64,000 nucleotides of DNA from Psychromonas ingrahamii 37 (GCF_000015285.1 NC_008709.1:2852001-2916000); one strand, 5' to 3'. Shown: positions 1-9,955, numbered from the stretch's first letter. Made by a program: numbers and translations. Notes: generated by a model from the letters alone, not told the origin.

Positions 1-2622
1 TAATTTTTTAGACAAACTTGCCATGCCGACATTAGAGAGCATCGTCATCCCGGTTAAATAAGTGGTGCCTTTAGCTTGTTGGTATTGAATGATTTTTTGT
101 AACAATATTTTACCTAATCCTAAGCCCTGCAGATCGGAACGCACTACCATCGCAAATTCAGCATCAATATTATCGGAGTCAACCGATGCGTTAACCACGG
201 CCAAGGTTTCCTGCTCATTAAGTTCATCAAAACGCACAGCAATAAAGGCCATTTCTCGCTCGTAATCAATCTGGGTTAATGTCGCCATCTCTTCATGACT
301 CATTTTCCCGCGCTGTGAAAAGTAACGTTTATAACGATCCTCTTCACTTAATGCCGCATCAAAAATTTGATGGCGCGCCTCATCTTCCGCTTTAATGGGA
401 CGAATTAATATCTGTTCACCATTTTTAAGCCGCACCGGCTCCTCTAACTGTTTTGGATAAGGCGTGATCGCAAACTTGCTCTGTGCACTAATTTCTGAAT
501 GCAGAAGATGCATTTGACTGTCTAAAACAATCACTTTTTTACCTGTTACTAACACAGGATTGAGATCTAATTCGTTGATTTCTCTATTATCTATTAACAT
601 TTGTGAGATTTTAGTCAGCATTAAGCACACGGCATCCATATCAAAATCCTGCGCCGCTTTTTTGACCTGAATCTTTTTCTCTTTAATGCCCTGAATCATC
701 AGATAACGTGCTAATGCCATGTTTAACGGCGGCAAAGCAACCACCGAGTTCTCCAGAGCGGTTTGCAGATCCCGCGCATCACTTTCCTGTGAAATAGCAA
801 TAACAGGACCAAAAATGGGATCCTGTTTAATCATGACCCGCAACTCTAACCCCAGGCCACTAGCGACCATTTTTTGCAGCGTAAATCCGGTTAAACGAGC
901 CTCTGGCAATAAGGTTTTAACCCGTTTGTGAATCGCTTTTAAGGCCACATCTAATTCACGTAAATTATTAATGTTTAAAATCACACCATGGACGAGGGAT
1001 TTGTAGGCAATATCGGGTGAGTTAATTTTCACTGCCAAGGGGAAACCAATATATTTTGCTTTTTCTAACGCCTCCTCTGCTGACTCTACCACCAGGGTTT
1101 CGATAGTATCCAGCTGATAAGCTTCTAATATAGGTTTTGTCTGGAAAGTATTGAGCTTTATTAATCCTGAATCCAGGTCAACAAGACGTTTAATATATAT
1201 CGATGCAGCGTACATATCATAAAATAAATTTTCCGGGGTACTGCTGGGTGTTTCCATTAATAACTTTTTATTACGCCGATATTGTACTAAATGCATAAAG
1301 GCAGTAATGGCCCCCTTTGGGGTTCTTAGAGTGCCAATGTTTGCTTGGGAAAATAATAGTCGAGCAGATTTTGCAGCATCCTCTCCTGTCCAGTTGGTCA
1401 GGAGGTTCACCCGTTTTTTGTTGGGATGTTTTTCAATAACATCAATGATGGCTCGCGCGCAGGCTTCACTGTCAGATAATGCAGAGGGGGAATGCATAAT
1501 TAATATCGCATCAACTTGATCACTGTTCATTAAAATATTTAATGCCGTCGCATAACGTTTTGGATCGGCATCGCCAATCATATCGACGGGGTTATTATGT
1601 GACCAGTTACTGGGTAAGCAGTTATTTAATCGTGTCATCAAATCATCATCAAGCTCGGCCAGCCGCCCACCCTGTTCAACTAAATCATCGACGGCTAAAA
1701 CACCTAACCCTCCTCCGTTGGTAATAATAGCTAAACGCTCACCGTGCAGATAGTTTGAGTAGGCCAGCGTCTCAACCGCTGCAAACAGCTCATGGAAATC
1801 ATAAACACGCAACATACCAACGCGTTTAAAGGCCGCATCATAAACACGGTCATGTCCATATTGGCCATTGCTGTGCAGCGCTGCGGCCTTCGCCCCTAAA
1901 AATGAACGGCCAGCTTTAATCACCACAACAGACTTATGCTGAGAGATGGCCCGCGCGGCGGATAAAAAGGCACGTGCATCGGAGATGCTATCGATATATA
2001 AAAGTATTGATTGGGTTTTAGCATCGCGTGCCAGATAATCTAATAATTCCGCAAAACTAATATCCTGACCATCCCCAATAGAAATAAAGGCAGAAAAACC
2101 AATACCCTTACTGTTTGCCCAATCTAATATTGAGGTACAAACCGCAGCGGATTGTGAAATAAAAGCAATATTTCCCGGCAACGCATTACAATGGGCAAGA
2201 CTGGCATTTAATTTCGTATAAGGATTTATAATACCTATGCTGCTCATGCCTAAAAGCCTTATGCCGAGTTCTTTTGCCGTTTTATAAACGGCATCTGCAA
2301 TTTGTTGATCTTTTTCAGTGGTGACCACAATCGCCCTGCTGCAGCCCTTTTCTGCTAAAGCTTGTAAAATATCAGTAATACGAGATTCATTGGTACAAAT
2401 AACTGCCAGTTCAGGTGTAATAGGTAACTGGCTGATGTCTTTATAAGCAAGCACACCATGCACTGAAGAATATTTAGGCGTAACGGGCATGATAGGGCCA
2501 TTAAAGCCCCCTGATAATAGATTATTCATAACTAAATAACCGGCCCGATAAGAGACAACGGAAGCACCTATAACAGCTATCGATTTTGGATTAAAGAAAC
2601 CTTTTAGTGTTAATAAACTCAT
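1..2622 (-). CDS. patZ: Protein lysine acetyltransferase, acyl-CoA synthetase-like/GNAT fusion (3' end outside window)
   Basis: The reading frame opens with ATG at 2622 (MSLLTLKGFFNPKSIAVIGA) and stays open for 874 codons to base 1, so the last few codons are missing. Residues 1-130 form a CoA-binding Rossmann domain (AVIGAS near the start). A succinyl-CoA-ligase-like part follows (NGGGLGVLAVDDL near residue 300), then an ATP-grasp-like part (GFPLAVKINSPDIAYKS). From about residue 730 there is a GNAT acetyltransferase domain (LQGLGLGKILLQKII, then LTGMTMLSNVGMASL). This order and length match Pat/YfiQ/PatZ (about 880 residues in E. coli), which acetylates lysines such as that of acetyl-CoA synthetase. 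No operon partner is visible on this side. Acetylation of metabolic enzymes as its role is known for the family and inferred here. Confidence 0.9.
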   Translation of the reverse strand, partial: MSLLTLKGFFNPKSIAVIGASVVSYRAGYLVMNNLLSGGFNGPIMPVTPKYSSVHGVLAYKDISQLPITPELAVICTNESRITDILQALAEKGCSRAIVVTTEKDQQIADAVYKTAKELGIRLLGMSSIGIINPYTKLNASLAHCNALPGNIAFISQSAAVCTSILDWANSKGIGFSAFISIGDGQDISFAELLDYLARDAKTQSILLYIDSISDARAFLSAARAISQHKSVVVIKAGRSFLGAKAAALHSNGQYGHDRVYDAAFKRVGMLRVYDFHELFAAVETLAYSNYLHGERLAIITNGGGLGVLAVDDLVEQGGRLAELDDDLMTRLNNCLPSNWSHNNPVDMIGDADPKRYATALNILMNSDQVDAILIMHSPSALSDSEACARAIIDVIEKHPNKKRVNLLTNWTGEDAAKSARLLFSQANIGTLRTPKGAITAFMHLVQYRRNKKLLMETPSSTPENLFYDMYAASIYIKRLVDLDSGLIKLNTFQTKPILEAYQLDTIETLVVESAEEALEKAKYIGFPLAVKINSPDIAYKSLVHGVILNINNLRELDVALKAIHKRVKTLLPEARLTGFTLQKMVASGLGLELRVMIKQDPIFGPVIAISQESDARDLQTALENSVVALPPLNMALARYLMIQGIKEKKIQVKKAAQDFDMDAVCLMLTKISQMLIDNREINELDLNPVLVTGKKVIVLDSQMHLLHSEISAQSKFAITPYPKQLEEPVRLKNGEQILIRPIKAEDEARHQIFDAALSEEDRYKRYFSQRGKMSHEEMATLTQIDYEREMAFIAVRFDELNEQETLAVVNASVDSDNIDAEFAMVVRSDLQGLGLGKILLQKIIQYQQAKGTTYLTGMTMLSNVGMASLSKKL

Positions 2623-2806
2623 GAACAAGACGCCTTAGAAAAATATAAATATTAATAGTTTACGCTACCATCATTTTTATGCTTTTGTTTCTTTTTAAAA
2701 TAAGATACTTATCCTATAATTTTTGCACTCGCTAAGATTGCAATAGCCCCCCCTAACGCGTATAAATCAACTGTAAATTTTATCCTTTATTAAATTGGAA
2801 AGTTTT

Positions 2807-4189
2807 GTGCCTTACTCCCGAGAAATAAGAAAAATACTCAAGCTAAGTTTCCCTATTTTTATCGCACAATTTGCACAAACGGCCATGGGTTTTGTAGATA
2901 CTGTGATGGCCGGTGGTGTTAGCGCAAATGACATGGCTGCAGTAGCTATTGCCACCAGCATTTGGTTACCCTGTATTTTGTTTGGCGTCGGTGTGTTAAT
3001 GGCACTTATTCCCCTCACGGCGCAAGCCCATGGTGCCAACGATATAGAAAATATTCCCAGTATTGGCCAACAGGGGTTGTATTTGGCTTTATTACTCAGC
3101 ATCCCCACCTTCTTGATTTTATATAATGCCAGTTACCTTATCAATATCATGGATATGGATCCCATTTTAAAAGATATTACTACTCGCTATCTGTACGCTA
3201 TTTTATCCGCCATACCGGCTTTTTTATTATTCCAGGCACTGCGTAACTATATAGAAGGTCTGTCACTGACGAAACCTGCAATGGTGATAGGTTTTATGGG
3301 ATTAATCATTAATATTCCACTGAACTGGATTTTTGTCTATGGGAAATTAGGGCTTCCGGCAATGGGTGGTGCAGGATGTGGCGTCGCAACTAGCCTCGTT
3401 TATTGGCTAATGCTGTCGGCGCTCACGGGTTATGTATGGCATACTAAAAAACTTCAGTATACCCCTTTATTTAAACGCTTCTCTGCCATTAACTTGAGAA
3501 CACAATTAGCCATCTTTAGCCTCGGTTTACCCGTTGCAATCGCATTATTTTTTGAGATCTCTATTTTTGCGATCGTCGCGCTATTAATCGCACCATTAGG
3601 CGCAAACATAGTGGCGGCCCATCAAATTGCGATCAATTTTTCCAGCATGGTCTTTATGCTCCCCATGAGCATCGCCAATGCGGTCAGTATTAGGGTTGGT
3701 TTTAACTTAGGACAAAAAAATAAAGCAGAGGCCAAAAATGCCAGTTATGCTGGGTTTATTGTCGGTTTATCGCTCTCAGTGATAACCGCATTATTAACCT
3801 TGATATTCAAGGAGCAGATCGCACAGCTTTACACGGATGACCCGAAGGTGATTTTATTAGCCGTTACCCTAATAATATTTTCTGCAATGTACCAGTGTGT
3901 TGATGCCATTCAGGCGGTAGCAGCTGGTGCCCTGCGTGGTTACAAAGAGATGAAGGCGATATTTTTACGTACCTTTATTGCGTATTGGATGATTGGATTA
4001 CCCCTTGGTTATAGCCTGGCAATGACGGATTTATTTATGCCCGCACTTGGCGCAAAAGGGTTTTGGATTGGTATTACGGCAGGTTTAACGTCTGCCGCTA
4101 TATTATTAGGAAGGCGTCTCTGGGTCGTGCAAAAGTGCTCAGCAGAACTGTGCCAAGCAGATAAATCTGTTGCGAATAATTGTTATTAA
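2807..4189 (+). CDS. norM: MATE family multidrug efflux pump, NorM/MdtK type
   Basis: About 460 residues with roughly twelve hydrophobic segments. The N-terminal region reads FIAQFAQTAMGFVDTVMAGG and then NDMAAVAIATSIWLP, which is nearly the NorM/MdtK sequence of enterobacteria and vibrios. Family members export cationic drugs in exchange for Na+ or H+. The frame can open at TTG 2795, but I prefer GTG 2807. GGAAAG lies four bases before it, and a protein starting there (MPYSREIRKILKLSFP) lines up end to end with E. coli MdtK. The stop is TAA at 4187-4189. It is divergent from the upstream patZ gene across about 180 bp and looks monocistronic. Confidence 0.92.
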   Translation: MPYSREIRKILKLSFPIFIAQFAQTAMGFVDTVMAGGVSANDMAAVAIATSIWLPCILFGVGVLMALIPLTAQAHGANDIENIPSIGQQGLYLALLLSIPTFLILYNASYLINIMDMDPILKDITTRYLYAILSAIPAFLLFQALRNYIEGLSLTKPAMVIGFMGLIINIPLNWIFVYGKLGLPAMGGAGCGVATSLVYWLMLSALTGYVWHTKKLQYTPLFKRFSAINLRTQLAIFSLGLPVAIALFFEISIFAIVALLIAPLGANIVAAHQIAINFSSMVFMLPMSIANAVSIRVGFNLGQKNKAEAKNASYAGFIVGLSLSVITALLTLIFKEQIAQLYTDDPKVILLAVTLIIFSAMYQCVDAIQAVAAGALRGYKEMKAIFLRTFIAYWMIGLPLGYSLAMTDLFMPALGAKGFWIGITAGLTSAAILLGRRLWVVQKCSAELCQADKSVANNCY

Positions 4190-4320
4190 GCTTATTACTT
4201 ATACCAAACACATTGAAATTTCAAGAATTAAAAAGACAGCAGCCGCTAAATATAACAGAGCAAAAAGGCAACCGTTCGATTATTTAACAATGGCACGGCG
4301 TGACACAACGAGCCAAATTA

Positions 4321-4791
4321 TTAAGCAATGCTATTTTGATATGCTCGCTCAATAATAGCCGGGTTTTTTGCCGCCTGCGTCGAAAAAAACGCATCTTGCG
4401 GATAGATACCAAATCTGCCCAAATCTAAACGGTCGGCATCCCAACAGGTACCAATTGTCGGCGACTGAGACAATTGGTGAAATGTGTGACCAGCACAGGC
4501 ATCTACTAGCAATTTAAACTCTAGCGCGCTCAAAAAAGAGAATAATTTTTTATTTTGCTTTATAAAAAAAGCGGCGGCAGGACCATGTTCCGGTTCGTGC
4601 CCATCGTGTACAGCACAACAATCATGGAGATAACAAAATAACTGTACAACCGTTGCATTAGCCTTAGTAATGGGTATTAACACTTTGGCATTTTCCCAGG
4701 CGCGATCCCAGTGCGCAGGTCCATTATCACCTAAACGATCACCATGATAGCGATCAATCGCTAAATTTTTTATACGAGATATATCATTCAT
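4321..4791 (-). CDS. HD-domain metal-dependent phosphohydrolase family protein
   Basis: 156 residues. Likely metal ligands are visible in the order expected for an HD fold: H27 (GPAHW), H56-D57 (CYLHDCC), H102 (CAGHTF) and the aspartates of WDADRLDL near 118-122. Small stand-alone HD proteins of this length hydrolyse phosphate esters or nucleotides, but the substrate cannot be read from sequence. It converges with the norM gene, whose stop lies 130 bases away. The minus-strand start is ATG at 4791 with a weak GGGGG-rich leader. The HD assignment is firm and the exact function unknown. Confidence 0.75.
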   Translation of the reverse strand: MNDISRIKNLAIDRYHGDRLGDNGPAHWDRAWENAKVLIPITKANATVVQLFCYLHDCCAVHDGHEPEHGPAAAFFIKQNKKLFSFLSALEFKLLVDACAGHTFHQLSQSPTIGTCWDADRLDLGRFGIYPQDAFFSTQAAKNPAIIERAYQNSIA

Positions 4792-5269
4792 AAATCCCCC
4801 TATTATTTATTAGATTCTTATCAGCAATGATGCGGATAACCACCCAACACAACACCATCATTAACTGTTGCCGTCTTAAATAAAAACGACCTGATCTATC
4901 TACTAAAAATATAGGTTAAAAATCAGTGAGGGAATAAGATTGGGTTGATTACATTAACTTAATTTTTTCATAAAAAAATAAGTTGCAATCAAAACCGTGA
5001 ACTAAACATCAAAATAAAGTATTTTAAAGTTAGTCGCCAGGTTAATTTTCCATGGATTATCAGGGGTAAAACTAATTGATCTTTTCTCTATTTTACAGTG
5101 TGCTTGTAAGCATAAAAAAGTAAAACTTAAGTCGCAGCACCAAAAACAGATCACAATATTAAGCTGATGTGGATAAGCCGCCTTGAAATTTCATTATCAA
5201 ATAAAAATCTGAATAACCATTATAATAAAAATAGATTTTTGCGGCCGGATAAAGATTTATATGCAGGGG
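4792..5269. other. Intergenic stretch without a recognised gene
   Basis: AT-rich spacer between the HD gene and the 8-bp repeat downstream of glgA. No frame here has a convincing start with family similarity. It probably holds the promoter of the minus-strand HD gene. I see no further structure. Confidence 0.5.
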
Positions 5270-5405
5270 TTACAACCTTAGAGCTTTATAGCCCTACAGC
5301 CTTAAAGCCTTAAAACCTTATAGCCTTATAGCCTTATAGCCTTACAGCCTTACAGCCTTACAGCCTTACAGCCTTACAGCCTTACAGCCTTACAGCCTTA
5401 CACAA
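5270..5405. repeat. 8-bp tandem repeat (TTACAGCC)
   Basis: Seventeen consecutive 8-base units. The first nine are degenerate (TTATAGCC, TTAAAGCC, TTAGAGCT and similar). The next seven, 5342-5397, are perfect TTACAGCC, and a decaying unit closes the run. The gradient from degenerate to perfect suggests recent slippage expansion at one end. It lies downstream of glgA, between two gene ends, so it disrupts nothing. Confidence 0.95.
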
Positions 5406-5420
5406 GTATCGACGATATTT

Positions 5421-5460
5421 TAGGCAGCGGAAATGATTTAACGCATTTTTCTGCTGCCTA
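5421..5460. terminator. Stem-loop just downstream of glgA
   Basis: TAGGCAGC at 5421-5428 pairs with GCTGCCTA at 5453-5460, and inner GAAA/TTTC bases extend the stem. It begins ten bases past the glgA stop. There is no clear T-run on the minus strand, so it may act as an mRNA 3' end structure rather than a classical intrinsic terminator. Confidence 0.45.
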
Positions 5461-5469
5461 ATACCAAAT

Positions 5470-6951
5470 CTATGATCCAAATTTAGTGTTCGCATGCTGA
5501 TATAAATCTTCGTATTCTACCGCCGTGTGATGCCATGAAAAGTCACTCGTCATACCATTTTTCATCACTGTTTCAAATGCCAAGAAATCGTTACGGTATA
5601 TCGAAGCTGCCCATCTCATGGTTTCCCTTAATGCATCGGGATACAGATCGTAGAATTTAAACCCTGTTGCGCTATCGATATTATCAATGGAATAATTGCT
5701 TACGGTGTCTTCAAGCCCCCCCGTTGACCTTACAATAGGCACGGTGCCATATTTCATGCTGTACATCTGATTAAGCCCGCATGGCTCATACCTTGAAGGC
5801 ATAACAAAGAAATCGGCTCCCGCCTCGACCAAATGAGCAAGCTTATTGCTGTAGCCAATATGACATCCAAATCGATCTGGATAGGCTTTAGCATAATCAG
5901 CTAAGGCAACTTCTTGCCACTTCTCTCCGGAACCAACAATAACAAATTGGGCATCATCTTCCTCAAGCATCTTATCTAAACATGCAATAAAGACATCTAG
6001 CCCCTTCTGCTCTGCAAGCCTCGATACCACACCATAAATAGGCACATCCGCGCGCACTTCCATGCCAAATTCTTTCTGCAGTGCCACTTTACATAAAGCT
6101 TTACCGCTCAAATCGTTATGTGAAAAATGGTGAGGGAGCAGATTATCTGTGGCAGGATCCCACTCAAGAACATCGATACCATTTAAAATCCCGCGCAGTT
6201 TTCCTTGAGCGGCTCGGTGTTGAAGGGGATTTTCCAGACCGAATCCATATTCAGGTGATAAAATTTCTTCTGCATAGGTAGGGCTGACTGTTGTCGCCAT
6301 ATCAGCGGTCAACACGCCTGCTTTTAGGAAGTTAAGCTTGTCGTAGAATTCAAAACAGTGGACATTAAAGTACTCCCACCCAAGGCCTGTCCAGTAAAGA
6401 TTCGACTTGCTAAACACACCTTGATAGCCAATATTATGAATAGTGATGATTGATTTGGTTTGCTTAAAATTATCAAATCCGTTGTACAGGGCACTTTTTA
6501 CATATACGTTGCACAACGACGTATGCCAGTCATTAGAATGAAGTACATCAACCTTAATATCCAGTGCCAGTACAGCCTGCATGATTGCCCTGCTCAGGAA
6601 TATAAAGCGCTCTGCATTGTCTGAGTATTCATTGCCATCCCAATCATATAATTTAGGACGATCAAAGAACCTATCAAACTCTATAAAGTAAAAAGAAAGG
6701 TTTTCACTCACCTTGTGCCGTCTGATACGTGCCCATTCTTCATTTCCTTCACCAAAAGGGACACCCAGCAGTTCATACACACACTCTGTATCAGCACATT
6801 TTTCAGCCATAACCTGCGGATAATACGGCATAAAAACTGAAACATTGTGGCCATTTTCAGCTAAAGCGTATGGCAGTGAATATGATACATCAGCTAATCC
6901 GCCTGTTTTCGCATAGGGTGCGGCCTCACTTGTTGCCCAAACTATATTCAT
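5470..6951 (-). CDS. glgA: Glycogen synthase (ADP-glucose type)
   Basis: 493 residues, slightly longer than E. coli GlgA (477). The N-terminus shows the ADP-glucose binding signature KTGGLADV at residues 15-22. The C-terminal Rossmann half has the GT5 signature EPCGLNQMYSMKYGTVPIV followed by RSTGGLEDTV. The enzyme adds glucosyl units from ADP-glucose to the non-reducing end of alpha-1,4-glucan. The ATG at 6951 is preceded by GAGGTG at normal spacing. It is separated from the glgX-glgB-malQ operon by about 15 kb and no glgC is in this window, so ADP-glucose supply is encoded elsewhere. Confidence 0.96.
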   Translation of the reverse strand: MNIVWATSEAAPYAKTGGLADVSYSLPYALAENGHNVSVFMPYYPQVMAEKCADTECVYELLGVPFGEGNEEWARIRRHKVSENLSFYFIEFDRFFDRPKLYDWDGNEYSDNAERFIFLSRAIMQAVLALDIKVDVLHSNDWHTSLCNVYVKSALYNGFDNFKQTKSIITIHNIGYQGVFSKSNLYWTGLGWEYFNVHCFEFYDKLNFLKAGVLTADMATTVSPTYAEEILSPEYGFGLENPLQHRAAQGKLRGILNGIDVLEWDPATDNLLPHHFSHNDLSGKALCKVALQKEFGMEVRADVPIYGVVSRLAEQKGLDVFIACLDKMLEEDDAQFVIVGSGEKWQEVALADYAKAYPDRFGCHIGYSNKLAHLVEAGADFFVMPSRYEPCGLNQMYSMKYGTVPIVRSTGGLEDTVSNYSIDNIDSATGFKFYDLYPDALRETMRWAASIYRNDFLAFETVMKNGMTSDFSWHHTAVEYEDLYQHANTKFGS

Positions 6952-7343
6952 TCTATGTCACCTCAAATATTAAGTTATCTGTTCAACTAAACCGCTTTTC
7001 TGCGGGAAAAATCATTTGACCTGTCTTTAAATAAGTTCAAGACTGATTTTTTAATCTGGAGATTACTATGAAAAGTAACAAAATCAAATACTTTACCGCT
7101 TTATCTGCTTGTTATCTCAGGAATTCGCAACAACTAGTTTGCAGTCCAGCCTATTAGAAAATGACAACTAACGGCAGTTTATCAAAGTACATATATGGGG
7201 GGGTGATTAATGGTGACAGGAGCGATTGACGTTGGGAACGTTGTTAGCAGTTCCAAATTTGGATGAGAATAATACATTCTTATCCTCAATGGCTTAATCT
7301 TTTATTTAAGGCTACAAAAAATCACTTATTATTAAAGTACCTT
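6952..7343. other. Intergenic stretch upstream of glgA with two tiny ORFs
   Basis: It contains the glgA promoter side and two very short plus-strand frames. At 7068-7157 an ATG with CTGGAG nearby opens 29 codons that start like a signal peptide (MKSNKIKYFTALSACYL) and then stop, possibly a gene remnant. At 7209 an 18-codon frame follows a run of seven G. Neither has support beyond its start context. Confidence 0.35.
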
Positions 7344-8105
7344 TTATTGTTGAAGCACTTTTTTTTGCTGGATAAGCAGATAAGCGCTCCAAATATAGCT
7401 TACGAAAATAAGCAGGCAGCCAATACTAAAACTGATATTCGCTATTGCTTGAGTATGCTGCAGGTTTCCAGTCATAGTTAATAGATTTCCCCAGTCATGG
7501 CTTTGTTCGCCTTTATTAAGAATTAAGGGTAAGGCTCTCACCTGTGCATCTGCAATATAAGGGCTAATATCAATAAAATTTTGACCACACCACCAAAGCA
7601 TAATAGATGCACCAAAATTATCTTTTTGGTGAAGAGAAAACCCCAACAGTATTAATAATGGAAGTAATATTTGAAATAAACTGCCCCCTAAAATGGACCA
7701 AAATCGTCCCAACGGCATAAACAACAGGTGTCCAAATTCGTGGAAAGGTAAATTGATATTATGTAAAAATGATCCGCCAATACTCTGCCAATCTATTCCC
7801 CCTAAGATAAAAGACCAACCCCAGATAAAACAGACACAAAAAGCCAACACACGCCCGTAAAAAGTGTTCCGATCCACTTGGTAAGGCACACTTAAAAACT
7901 GTGCTTTGATTGATTCCCATACACTTATGGTGTCTTTATCTTCGATTTCCTGATCGCGATTATCCATCCTTGATGCACTGCTGTTTTGTGCTGACCATTT
8001 GCTATATACAATCCCGCAGGCCGGGCAGACATCTTTATGTACTGGTTTATCGTATTCATTTCGTTGATAGTGACAATTAGGGCAAACCAGGTAATGGGTA
8101 GTCAT
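7344..8105 (-). CDS. Zinc-ribbon membrane protein with HEFGH (M50-like) motif
   Basis: 253 residues. The N-terminus carries two CPxC pairs (CPNC at residues 8-11 and CPACG near 28) typical of a zinc ribbon. A hydrophilic linker follows, then four to five membrane segments. The motif LPFHEFGHLLFMPLG near residue 120 is an HExxH zinc site placed at a membrane face, as in site-2-type metalloproteases, and NFIDISPYIADA further on could supply a third ligand. I infer a membrane metallopeptidase, but proteolysis is not proven and the target is unknown. It is divergent from the SagB/ThcOx gene across about 180 bp. Confidence 0.65.
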   Translation of the reverse strand: MTTHYLVCPNCHYQRNEYDKPVHKDVCPACGIVYSKWSAQNSSASRMDNRDQEIEDKDTISVWESIKAQFLSVPYQVDRNTFYGRVLAFCVCFIWGWSFILGGIDWQSIGGSFLHNINLPFHEFGHLLFMPLGRFWSILGGSLFQILLPLLILLGFSLHQKDNFGASIMLWWCGQNFIDISPYIADAQVRALPLILNKGEQSHDWGNLLTMTGNLQHTQAIANISFSIGCLLIFVSYIWSAYLLIQQKKVLQQ

Positions 8106-8288
8106 TATTTAATCTCATTAAGGCATATACCAGTCTATCCAGGCTGGCGGATGGACGCTATAGATTATTATCCACAAATTTCACCCTTACTTATATATTA
8201 ACCGCTATTCTATTTTACACATTCCCGCTTTAAATTAGACGCTACAACCTCTATAGTTATCAACCAGTTAATAATTTTGAGGTAAATA

Positions 8289-9890
8289 ATGAGCCAAGCC
8301 GCCTTGCAAACAATCAAAGATTACCACCAGCAAACTAAACATCAGCCTGGCCGATATGCGCGTTCGCCAGGTTATATGGACTGGGCAAATCAGCCATTAC
8401 CCTACCGGCTTTACGAAGGTGCACCACAAATCCCTTTACCACTGTTACAGCAAACGAAAGATCTTCCCTATTCCGCGCTCTTTCAGAGGGTCGAAAAAAA
8501 AGCTGAATCCATTTCTATCGCATCCATTGCCAGTATGCTCGAGCTCAGCTTAGGGCTTTCAGCCTGGAAAGAGTATCAAGGTTCAGAATGGGCACTGCGT
8601 ATCAATCCTTCCAGTGGCAATTTACATCCTACCGAATGTTATTTACTGCTGCCGGAAGTCGATCAGCAAGCGGCTGCCAGTGTGCATTACAACCCCTATG
8701 TTCATCTGCTTGAACAGCGCGCAACAATACCCGATGATGCAGCACAGTCATTAAAAAAGATGGATGGTTTTCCCTTGATGCTAAGCAGTATTGCCTGGCG
8801 GGAGGCATGGAAATATGGTGAGCGAGCTTACCGTTATTGTCAGCATGATTTAGGCCACGCCTTAGCGGCATTAAACATTGCCTGTAACCTCAATGGCTGG
8901 CAGATTCAGGTATTGCCAAATATTTCTGATGAAAAGGCAGAAAGTGTCTTTGCGCTTGCACAATCAAACGGTGTGCAGGCAGAAACCGAGTTTGCCGATT
9001 GTGTCTGCTGGGTGAGCCGGACAACACCTGACTTAGTCGCTATTGATCAATGGTTTGACCGGCTTCCGAAGCTTAATTATGCACACTCGGCGAATCAACT
9101 GAGCAAGGTACATATCGACTGGCCAACGATTCACCAGGTATTCTCATCCAGCCACCAGGAGCGTTTAACACTCACACCCGCCAAAAAAACCAGCGTCATT
9201 GACCCGGACACAAATAGCCTTTGCACAGCCAATGCTGAAACACTTATTCGCCAACGCCGCAGCGCACAAAGTTATGATCAAGCAAGCAGTCACCTGCCGT
9301 TAAACACCTTTTTACATAACCTGCAAAAAACCCTGCCCGGCAATACTATCCCCTTTTCAGTTTTACCTTTCGAAGCACAGCTGGATCTTGTTTTGTTTGT
9401 CCATAACGTCCAGGGACTAGAATCAGGTTTGTATATTTGGGTACGAAATGAGGCGCATCTGCCATTATTAAAAGCGCAAATGGACAGTGACTTTGAGTGG
9501 ACAGAGGTGATTAAACAACAACCTTTGTATTTATTACAATCTGGCAATTTGAGAAGAATTGCCACAGCAGTTAGCTGTCAACAGGATATCGCCGGTGAAA
9601 GTGCTTTTTCATTGGCTATGCTGGCAAATTTTGCCGCACCTTTAGAAAAATCCCCAAGCTGTTATCCCACTTTATATTGGGAAAGCGGATTAATTGGCCA
9701 GGTTTTGTATCTGCAGGCAGAAGCTTTTGGACTGCGAGGGACGGGTATAGGTTGTTTCTTTGATGATCAAGTGCACCAGTTACTTGGTCTTAAGGACGAT
9801 CAATGGCAAAGCCTTTATCATTTCACCGTTGGTAAAGCGATCGATGATGTGCGGATAGCCAGCAAACCGGCTTATTTTCATTTAAAATAA
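8289..9890 (+). CDS. SagB/ThcOx family FMN-dependent oxidoreductase
   Basis: 533 residues made of two nitroreductase-like halves. The N-terminal half includes LRINPSSGNLHPTECYLLLP, characteristic of SagB/ThcOx proteins, and YRYCQHDLGHALAALNIA. The C-terminal half restarts with LIRQRRSAQSYD, the usual first FMN-contact segment of nitroreductases, and ends with GLRGTGIGCFFDDQVHQLLGL. Family members oxidise azolines to azoles in RiPP toxins, but stand-alone copies like this one are common and uncharacterised. No cyclodehydratase or precursor peptide was seen nearby. The ATG at 8289 follows GAGGTAAATA, a good ribosome site. Confidence 0.85.
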   Translation: MSQAALQTIKDYHQQTKHQPGRYARSPGYMDWANQPLPYRLYEGAPQIPLPLLQQTKDLPYSALFQRVEKKAESISIASIASMLELSLGLSAWKEYQGSEWALRINPSSGNLHPTECYLLLPEVDQQAAASVHYNPYVHLLEQRATIPDDAAQSLKKMDGFPLMLSSIAWREAWKYGERAYRYCQHDLGHALAALNIACNLNGWQIQVLPNISDEKAESVFALAQSNGVQAETEFADCVCWVSRTTPDLVAIDQWFDRLPKLNYAHSANQLSKVHIDWPTIHQVFSSSHQERLTLTPAKKTSVIDPDTNSLCTANAETLIRQRRSAQSYDQASSHLPLNTFLHNLQKTLPGNTIPFSVLPFEAQLDLVLFVHNVQGLESGLYIWVRNEAHLPLLKAQMDSDFEWTEVIKQQPLYLLQSGNLRRIATAVSCQQDIAGESAFSLAMLANFAAPLEKSPSCYPTLYWESGLIGQVLYLQAEAFGLRGTGIGCFFDDQVHQLLGLKDDQWQSLYHFTVGKAIDDVRIASKPAYFHLK

Positions 9891-9916
9891 TAAAGGCGAT
9901 TACCTTTATAAAATCC

Positions 9917-9954
9917 AAGTAAAGCAGAGCCTGTAAAAATGAGCTGCTTTACTT
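9917..9954 (+). terminator. Inverted repeat after the SagB/ThcOx gene
   Basis: AAGTAAAGCAG at 9917-9927 is the exact complement of CTGCTTTACTT at 9944-9954, giving an 11-bp stem with a 16-base loop, 27 bases after the stop. No long T-run follows, so it is a probable but not classical terminator. Confidence 0.55.
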
Positions 9955-9955
9955 A

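Noticed and set aside
4170-4355. Small plus-strand gene after norM
   Set aside because: It overlaps both neighbours' ends and has no ribosome site or family similarity.
5270-5405. CRISPR-like array
   Set aside because: The units are 8 bases and contiguous, with no spacers. It is a simple tandem repeat.
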